Positions 57,703 through 64,000 of a stretch of 64,000 bases of DNA are shown here, one piece after another (within the stretch, counting starts at the first letter, position 1; each line of letters opens with the position of its first letter). The DNA lies in contig OX438747.1 in the NCBI GenBank assembly GCA_949316235.1, positions 8,169,918 to 8,233,917 on the forward strand, in the 5' to 3' direction. A program made the translations under genes and the position numbers. The notes under the pieces were generated by a model. It was given only the letters and a program-made list of their open reading frames with translations. It did not search any database and was not told the origin of the DNA. The stretch comes from Oegoconia quadripuncta. Its lineage: Eukaryota; Arthropoda; Insecta; Lepidoptera; Autostichidae.

Positions 57703-58030
57703 CTAAAAATAACAAAACTAGTTAGTAATAATAAATTCATACCATCTATGTCTAAATACTATACTACAGAAGCTTTGTACCTACATTTTTATGCTTGGAA
57801 ATCACCCCTGCAAGCGAGTTTCTCGTTGTCTCGCCCTTCGATTTAAAATGTGCGAGGTAAACTTCACATAGTGGTAGTAATAGAGGTCACAGCTATGAAC
57901 TCGCTCATTGAGGTGATCTCAAGTCCAAATGTCCCGCTGAACACGTAATTTGAGGACAATACAGTCACACGTTAAAGTGGAAAATATTTTATTCTCATCT
58001 TGCAATAACGTATAACTCCGTTGCCTTCTA

Positions 58031-58612
58031 TAGTCCGTTCGTTATAGCTTGGTGATTTTGACAGATGGGACTGGCAATAGAATGTAAATGCTTAAATGCC
58101 AAAATTTCAAAACAATAGTCCTTACATTTATTTAGGGTGGCTTGCACCATGTCACTAAATAATACTTAAATACAATTTAAATTTACGTTTAAGTCGCTAT
58201 TTTTTTTTCGTTATTCGCTACCGCCGAATAACAATCGCATGAAAATCAATATAATTTAATTTCGAAAGTTATTGATCTCTCAAGAGTCTTCTGATTTATT
58301 TCAAATGTATACATCTATTATTGACGTAAAAGAGCAACCTTTGAGTTGAGTTTTATGGGATTCTTCTGGAAGAAGACCTATTTCCTCATTTAGTCTACGT
58401 GTTTATTAAGTTGTACATGCTTTGTGTAATGAAAAAGTACACATTTACTTATTACTTACTCATTTCATGATTATTAGATTCGTATTTAATAGTATCTTAC
58501 TAATAATACAGGAACTAATAACATACTAGCTACATACTAGTAATGTGTGAAAATTGATGTGTCAATCACTAAAGTGAACTGTCAAAATCACCATCCTATG
58601 TTGAACGGACTA
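58031..58612. mobile_element. MITE with TA duplication in intron 4
   Basis: The ends are TAGTCCGTTCGTTATAGC and, in reverse, TAGTCCGTTCAACATAGG, both followed by TGGTGATTTTGACAG. TA lies on both sides (58029-58030, 58613-58614). 582 bp with no ORF, so a non-autonomous Tc1/mariner-like element. Confidence 0.75.
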
Positions 58613-59509
58613 TAATCGGTAACCTATCATACTTTCGAAACTTGCTTGCTCGAAAACAATAATATGGGAAACGTTTTCGAACAATTAAAATTCGAAAAAA
58701 TAAAATTCGCATTCGTGATAGGTAACCCTTCTAATCGCGCGTAAAACGGGTCACCTGGACTCAGTTTTAAGCTACCGTACGTAGGAGGGCTAGCGCGTCC
58801 TACTCTATAATCTACGTCCCCAACCTACAAAGCTTCTAACTCTATACCAGTCATTGCGGGTGCAAAAACGTTGGGCCAAAGAATATAAATAAAGCAAAAT
58901 TCGGAACACCAACCTGGCCTCATACCTAGTGTACTATGAGATCCAGGTAACGACTTCTGGGGGGATTACCCAGAACACCCAGATCCGAGAAAATTTTGAA
59001 AAGTAAGTTTTCTAGATTGACCCGACCAGAAATTGAACCTTTTTGTGGCAACCGCAGTCCTAAGCCAACACCATGGAGGTGGTCAATAAATGGTGTTACA
59101 TATGCAAATAATAATTTGTGGTGGAAATGATTACAAGGGATAACTGAATAACCTATACCTTTATCCCAACACAGTGCAAGCGGAAGCGCTGGAAAAACTA
59201 GTGTAGGTAAACATAAAAGCGTCAATCATTGAATGATTTGTTATTTACGAGTACATGTATTGTATTTTTAGTTAGCTTCATCAAAATTTAAAAAAGGCAA
59301 GAAGTGAACCATGTAATTATGCTCTTCCTTGAAAGATTACTTTCAATTGTTCTTGCACCCGCGATAACGAAAGTCTAAAAGATACTAAAAAAATAAAAAA
59401 GTTACATTTAAAATTTTGAAAACCTGTAACAATAAGAAACGCAATCATTAGAAAAGCGGATAATACTTGTGTGCTTTTTAGGATCGGGTAGTGGTAGGGT
59501 AGGGGTGTT
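58613..59509. other. Intronic sequence, nothing recognised
   Basis: Part of intron 4 of the SAMD3-like gene. Its short ORFs show no domain. Confidence 0.35.
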
Positions 59510-59867
59510 TTTTGGAAAAATTTTGTAAATAAAAAATGAAAAATAATTACAAACAAAGTGGAACACGTGTTTATTATGAAAGTAAATAAAGAAATTGGAT
59601 AAAAAATACTTAATCATGTTTTTATTTTCATTTAAAATTATTAGATTTATTTCTCTAGAGAAATGAAATAAAAACATTACTATAAGTATTTTTAACTTTA
59701 CTTCTGTACCAACTTTCATAGTAAAACATATCTAACACATGTTCATTTGTTGTTTGTAATTTTTTATTTTAGTAAAATTTTCAAAAACCTTTTTATATTT
59801 TTCCTGTAATCTACGATCGATACTTAATCATTTTCCAAAATTTCATTCGTGCTTTTTTTACACCCTG
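59510..59867. mobile_element. Left-truncated copy of the CAGGGTGTAA MITE
   Basis: It shares 'caaagtggaacacgtgt', 'gaaagtaaataaagaaatt', 'atcgatacttaatca' and the right end 'cgtgctttttttacaccctg' plus TA with 51745-52180. The left terminal repeat is missing. Confidence 0.75.
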
Positions 59868-60587
59868 TATAGTGAAGCAGTATTAATTTGTGGTCTTTTT
59901 CAGTTGTGGTCATTAACCGCCGAAGGGTTAATATTGTTCATTAAACATCATATTTGGTCAGCAGACAGTGAAAGGTTAACGATATTTTGCTGAATGTAAG
60001 GTAATGGTACCTATGGTTTGTTTACATTTTGGGCAGAAATGAAAGAAATAGACTTTAGGTACTCAAGTATGGATTATTTATTTATTATATTCTATTATAC
60101 TATTCTTTTTGATCTTATCTGTGTCCTGACCAAAACTATGTAAATTAAGTCGATAATATAGCTAGACCTAGCTAGATATCCTATAGGATAAGATAACTGA
60201 AATCCATACTTGGTACCTACAAAGTTGCGCATGCGCTGACAGATGACAGAGGCCGATTTATGGCTAGGGGCAATGGCCCATCCTAGGAAAAATCTCTAGC
60301 TACGCCAATGGACACAACTTGTGTTAAGTAATAAATGAATGTCAGTGGACTCATTTCTTAGATATATTTTCCATTTAGAACTTTAAGCTAATTTAAATTA
60401 CTTATTAGTCAGTATAATATGTATAGGATAGATTGTAATTTTTAAATCGTGTTATAATAGTACATAGGTAACAATTAAATGTATTTTTAAGTGTCGCTAA
60501 ATGGATCAAATAAAGTTTTCTTATTCTTATTCTTAATATTTAGGTATTCTAATTGAGGAAAAAGAAATAGTTATTAAATTAACTTAC
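59868..60587. other. Intronic sequence with a LINE-tail fragment
   Basis: 60420-60540 is a plus-strand LINE tail ending 'ttcttattcttattc' (compare 15283-15420). The rest is unrecognised. Confidence 0.45.
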
Positions 60588-60728
60588 GGCATTGTTTTCC
60601 TGTTGTGAGTCAGGTATATCTACTAATTCTAATGTTTGCTTTCTTGAAACAACTGCATTTTCAGCATTTGTAGTCGATCCAGATTCTTCCGATACCGATT
60701 TTGACCCAGATAGAGTATCATCAACATA
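60588..60728 (-). CDS. SAMD3-like exon 4 (Ser-rich linker)
   Basis: Acceptor CTTTTTTCAG, donor GCC|GTAAGT; exactly 47 codons, phase 0 at both ends. It encodes YVDDTLSGSKSVSEESGSTT then RKQTLELVDIPDSQQE. It is acidic and Ser-rich, probably disordered, between the SAM domain and the basic block. No stop. Confidence 0.7.
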
Positions 60729-60969
60729 CTGAAAAAAGTAAAAATTATCAGAGTAAAATATGGACCAACATCAATTTCTAATCTACTTGTAATATTATGA
60801 TAAACATTTTTTATTTTTTAACATGATCGATCACTTGTTTTATCACATTTTGAGATCAATATCACATAATAGGCATGTAACCAGGGTTTCACAAGTAGGT
60901 ACTATAGTATTATGTATAGATTAATAAATTATATTATTGTCAGTGGAATTTCATAAGGTAGGTACTTAC

Positions 60970-61115
60970 TGTTACAGAAAGACCAGGAATATTTCTTATT
61001 ATCTTTTGCTCATCTATAAACTTTTTGAACTTTATCCGTGGGCCTATTTTTGGAAACAGCTGTACGAGCTCGTTTTCTTGCAGAAGAAAAACAGTTTCAA
61101 AATCAATTTCCTGCT
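60970..61115 (-). CDS. SAMD3-like exon 3 (second half of SAM domain)
   Basis: Acceptor TATTTTCAG, donor ACA|GTAAGT; 146 bp, phase 1 in and phase 0 out. It encodes EQEIDFETVFLLQENELVQL then FPKIGPRIKFKKFIDE. This is the classic SAM pattern: an acidic/hydrophobic helix with L-L-x-E-x-x-L, then I-G-P-R-x-K, then the last helix. SAM domains mediate protein or RNA binding and polymerisation. No lesion here. Confidence 0.78.
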
Positions 61116-61180
61116 CTGAAAATATAAAAATAATTTAGGTACTGTCTGACACAAAGTTTAAATTATTTGTAAAATATAAA

Positions 61181-61800
61181 TTAATTGATCGAGCTTACTA
61201 CCCACCAAGTGAAGAATTTAGAACTATTAATTAGATCTCTCTCACCGACCGGCCTGCCGCTGTAGCAATTAGGGCAAATCCTCCCATGGGAGGATATCTT
61301 ATCATGATAAGTGATGCAAATCGCGCCTTGGGAGAGGCTATGTCTAACAGTGAATTTATTGGGCTGTATGCTACAGATGTATGAATAATTAGTAGTTCTA
61401 CCTAACACTATTTACATTGCGAAATTATATAATAAGGTAGAGGATGTAAATAGGGACTTTGAAAATAAGTTTGATAATTTTTTATTATAAAGGTATGACG
61501 AATGAGCAAGCCGCTCACCTTATGGTAAGTAATGACGGCTGCCCATGACACCTGCAATGTGCCAGAGATAATGTCAATGCAATCAACTTCAAATACAGTG
61601 GTTAGTGGTTACAGATGCATTGTCACCCTGAGATCTCAAACTTATGCCTGATTGCCAGATATTTCGCTGGCTCACTTACCTTCACAACGGAACACAAAAA
61701 TTTTTGCATTAATGCATGGCGTCAGAAATAGAGTGTGATACCCATCCAGCCGTCCTCCAGGCAAGAGGCCTACTGCCTGGTAAATAACATGAAAAGGAAG
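61181..61800. mobile_element. Transposon fragments in intron 2
   Basis: 61300-61370 ('tcgcgccttgggagaggc', 'tatgtctaacagtgaattta') resembles a LINE/RTE tail in degraded form. 61490-61800 ('gcaagccgctcaccttatgg', 'gtcaccctgagatctcaaac', 'ccaggcaagaggcctactg') is an unclassified SINE-like repeat I associate with Lepidoptera. No ORF. Confidence 0.4.
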
Positions 61801-61850
61801 TTATAGTTTCGCTAACTAATTTCCAAAGTCCCTAATACCTATTTACGTAC

Positions 61851-61914
61851 CTTTGAAAACCTGAATGAAATCTGAACAGCCAATTTCTTTGAGGAAATTA
61901 TAAATTTCGTCCCA
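61851..61914 (-). CDS. SAMD3-like exon 2 (first half of SAM domain), start lost
   Basis: Donor AAAG|GTACGT. From TGG at 61914 it encodes WDEIYNFLKEIGCSDFIQVF K, an ideal first half of a SAM domain that joins exon 3 in phase. Directly upstream in this frame is TGA (61917-61915). An ATG (61918-61916) is one base out of frame. No AG acceptor exists at the point where the exon-1 ATG (62024-62022) should be joined. Either an acceptor was lost or one base was gained, so translation cannot start normally. Confidence 0.7.
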
Positions 61915-61959
61915 TCATAAATACTGGCTGCAGCCCTGGAGCCTTACCTGGTTATAGAA

Positions 61960-62240
61960 CAATAATCGGTCAGAGTGTCGATAAGGGGGCGTAAAAAATT
62001 CACACATAAGTAGGTACTTACCATTCAAGAAAAAAAGATCACTGGGACAGCAAAACACCTTTGACTGACAAACAAATACAATACAGTGAAACGAAACAAA
62101 CAATCAAAGTGTTAGCATTGGGTGCGTGCGGTATTATAGTATTATTTTTATTACTAATTAGCGCAATAACCGCTCACTAAAAAAATTCACTCCATGTTAA
62201 ATTCTCTGTCTACGACGTAAAAGGATGCCCGATGGTGTTG
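61960..62240 (-). promoter_or_regulatory. Promoter / exon 1 of the SAMD3-like gene
   Basis: On the minus strand this leads to an exon ending CTTGAATG with donor GTAAGTAC at 62021. The segment is repeated, inverted, in duplicate A (about 52515-52770) and partly in B. Shared wording: 'catcgggcatccttttacg', 'gtgagcggttattgcgc', 'ttgtttcgtttcactgtatt', 'cttgaatggtaagtac'. Conservation of the donor in A and C supports a real exon border. TTGGCAACAC words nearby (62227-62236 in reverse; also 52305 and 53329) resemble insect core-promoter motif 1, which is only a suggestion. Confidence 0.5.
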
Positions 62241-62621
62241 CCAACCCACGACAAGTTTTCCCCCAATATATTTTCAAAATTCCCCTAAAAACGCCTAGTT
62301 ATAAATTTTTCAATGGCCTCGATTCTAGAAAGGCCTGTCTAATAAATAAATATGAAAAGAAGGTTGATACGTACTTAATATGTAGAAATTGACAGCCACT
62401 GCTCACATTATGAACGATAAAAATCATTACCTATGTTACTCTAATGAATTCCCTCAAGATTTCGCCAGTATGCTAAGGTGGCAACACTACACGGCGTCAC
62501 TTGTTCCGTCCGACCAATCGCATCTCATCGTTTTCAACCGGCTACGTATACTGTAACCGCATACGTACGGTATGTAGGTAGCATACTTTTCGTACCAATA
62601 GCGATCGTCGGCCTCTTTCTT
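62241..62621. other. Upstream non-coding stretch
   Basis: It contains repeated 'aaccgcatacg' words (62555, 62628) and a 'gcatacgtacggtatg' palindrome near 62561. No gene. Confidence 0.35.
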
Positions 62622-62837
62622 TCATTTAACCGCATACGGATCATGTAGCCGAATATTTACCTGAATGCATCGACAACGGGTATTATCACCAAAATCGTTA
62701 GCCGAACCCACCTGTCTGTAGTCCGTTAGACTAGGCAATTGCGCCGCAATTTCTTTTATTAAAGCTTTTACCGATTGTCTTGAAATTTGAAATGAAAAGC
62801 TTGTCATAAAATGAATAGGTAGGTATAATTTTAACAC
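62622..62837 (-). pseudogene. Possible Harbinger-type transposase N-terminal fragment
   Basis: The minus strand encodes FQISRQSVKALIKEIAAQLP within a 71-codon frame. The pattern (aromatic, S-x-x-S-V, L-I...I...LP) is like the segment before the nuclease domain of HARBI1-like transposases, followed by a donor-like CAG|GTGGGT. Nothing of the catalytic DDE part is seen. Low confidence; it could be chance. Confidence 0.25.
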
Positions 62838-64000
62838 AAAGTTATACCCAGATTAAGTACTTAATTTTAGACGGGTATGTTTGATAACAGTACCTAGATC
62901 TTTTCAATAACCTGAATACGCATGATACCTAGACCGACGAAATGTGGACAGACACGGCAGTGAGTCAGGCCAAGTTCTAATAAATTCGACGCGTCTCGAC
63001 GCATATACACAAACCCCAAATTTATGCAGAGACTTGATATTGATATCATATGGCTCATGGATCGATAAGCTAGTTTACTGTAATAGTACCTAACTGACTC
63101 AGTGACTGGATTTTGTTATTTTCATATCTAACTTCTCCTCTTTTTGAACTCAAACCTAAAAACTCGGCTTCGACCTTCGGTGCGCAGACTGTGCCTACGG
63201 CACGATCACACTCAATATGCTGGGTGAAAGGTGTGATTGCACACAACGATAAGCGAAAATAAATTTTGCTGTAGCCCTTAAAATGTCCGAGATACGGGCG
63301 TTTTAATTTTTCGAGTGAAATCCAGAAGTACCGAGAGAAGGGAATCATACAGCGGAGTGGACAGCTGGCCAAATTCCATGAACGACGAGCCGAAACACGG
63401 TGTCGTTCCGACTTGCGGTTGGGGCCCAATCGGCGTTCGAAATCGTTCACGGCCGCCATTTTGAAAAATTTTAAATAAATATGCCTGGGCTTCGGTGGAT
63501 CGCTGAAAGAAAATTCTTTCAGTTCTGACTTCGTCTCGGAAAGCTCTATCCAAATCGTCAACTCCGAAGATGCCCCCCCTCCGACTCTTCCCTAAAAAGG
63601 CAACTTTCTCAAAAGTTGTCCGATCTTGTGGAAATTTTAAAAACTCGTGACGAATGATCAAAAATATGAATGTTGTCAATTGTAACGCGATCCGGCGACA
63701 TACAACATAGTTATGACAGATTTACCGTCGATATTGACTTACAAAAAAAATGAAATACCTCAGTCAAATCTCATTTGATTTCGATGAAATTTTAAATTTC
63801 GGTACGTCCAGACCCCATCTACTGTTCCTGAAAATGGGTACCCGATCGGTTGAAAAACAAAAAAGTTATTGTAATTTAACCAACTTCGATTTTCACTATC
63901 CCTGTCTACACATGCGACCTACCCGAGCATTGGTCACAAAATCACGAAATCGATTTTTTTATACACTTGTTTGTCATTATCTCGAAAACGGTTAGAGATA
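62838..64000. other. Unrecognised sequence at the window end
   Basis: 63100-63700 is less AT-rich and holds overlapping frames on the minus strand (63561-63070 and 63679-63278). Neither gives a recognisable domain, and the two overlap in different frames, which suggests composition rather than coding. It may be part of a transposon continuing beyond the window. Confidence 0.3.

Larger units (their letters stand above)
53714..62024 (-). pseudogene. SAMD3-like SAM-domain gene, eight exons, broken
   Basis: Exons at 62022 and above (5' end unknown, last codon ATG), 61914-61851, 61115-60970, 60728-60588, 57702-57283, 56322-56135, 54442-54277 and 54196-53714. All introns from exon 2 onward have GT...AG borders and phases that join correctly. 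The product would be about 535 residues: a SAM domain (exons 2-3), a Ser-rich linker (exon 4), a basic winged-helix-like block ending in an ASGKLYESYINRRRKLRESG motif (exon 5), a WLRNN...DPW block (exon 6), a helical block (exon 7) and a C-terminal LQPYVIFVG...VYVVIND domain (exon 8). I recognise this architecture as the SAMD3-like family by recall. Its function is poorly known. Lesions: no in-frame start joined to exon 2 (a TGA precedes TGG-GAC), one base short in the A run of exon 5, and a frame change in exon 8. It could be a young pseudogene, or partly assembly error. Confidence 0.72.

Noticed and set aside
62622..62837. A complete Harbinger transposase gene near the SAM gene promoter
   Set aside because: Only a short N-terminal-like segment is visible and no catalytic DDE part follows, so it is listed as a low-confidence fragment only.
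63070..63679. Overlapping minus-strand frames of 163 and 133 codons
   Set aside because: Different frames over the same DNA, no recognisable domain and no copy elsewhere in the window; not supported as a gene.

Overview
The window looks like nuclear DNA of an insect, most likely a moth or butterfly (Lepidoptera). It is AT-rich and intron- and repeat-dominated, with no bacterial-style gene packing. The repeats include several families I recognise by pattern from lepidopteran genomes: an RTE-clade retrotransposon, tRNA-derived SINEs, LINE 3' ends with TTGAT-type tails, and many MITEs. The organism call is an inference from repeat content, since no species marker gene is present.

Region by region. 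1-3.9 kb: unique AT-rich DNA with SINE and LINE fragments, including two inverted RTE-like tails. 3.99-7.26 kb: a complete RTE-type retrotransposon on the minus strand, with one uninterrupted 1033-residue endonuclease/reverse-transcriptase frame and a perfect 18-bp target-site duplication. 7.3-47 kb: no host gene recognised. This stretch holds dead LINE 3' ends, SINEs, a 5S-rRNA-like relic, a foldback element made of short CATAAT-type repeats, paired MITEs, a decayed mariner transposase and a few GC-richer stretches that could be regulatory. 47.66-50.7 kb: a large foldback built of an 85-bp satellite. About 25 near-identical direct units lie on the left, a hairpin spacer in the middle, and about six diverged inverted units on the right.

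51.4-62.3 kb is the most gene-like part. On the minus strand I can assemble seven coding exons with GT-AG borders and matching phases. They encode a protein that starts with a SAM domain and resembles the SAMD3-like family. No single reading frame shows this gene because of the introns and three lesions: no usable in-frame start, one base missing in an A run of exon 5, and a two-base loss or one-base gain in exon 8. Its promoter/exon-1 segment (about 62.24-61.96 kb) recurs in opposite orientation just beyond the gene's 3' end (51.4-52.8 kb, and in shorter form 52.8-53.7 kb). Transcription from those copies would run antisense into the gene. One duplicate carries a TA-flanked MITE that the other lacks, giving a clean empty site. 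A possible isolated first coding exon of a pogo/psq-like gene, with a cluster of GGGAC-N-GTTGTAACA motifs, lies on the plus strand inside an intron of this gene.

No tRNA gene, CRISPR array, operon or virus was recognised. The genes do not form a pathway. The window reads as a transposon-rich intergenic or intronic landscape with one decaying host-type gene and one young retrotransposon.
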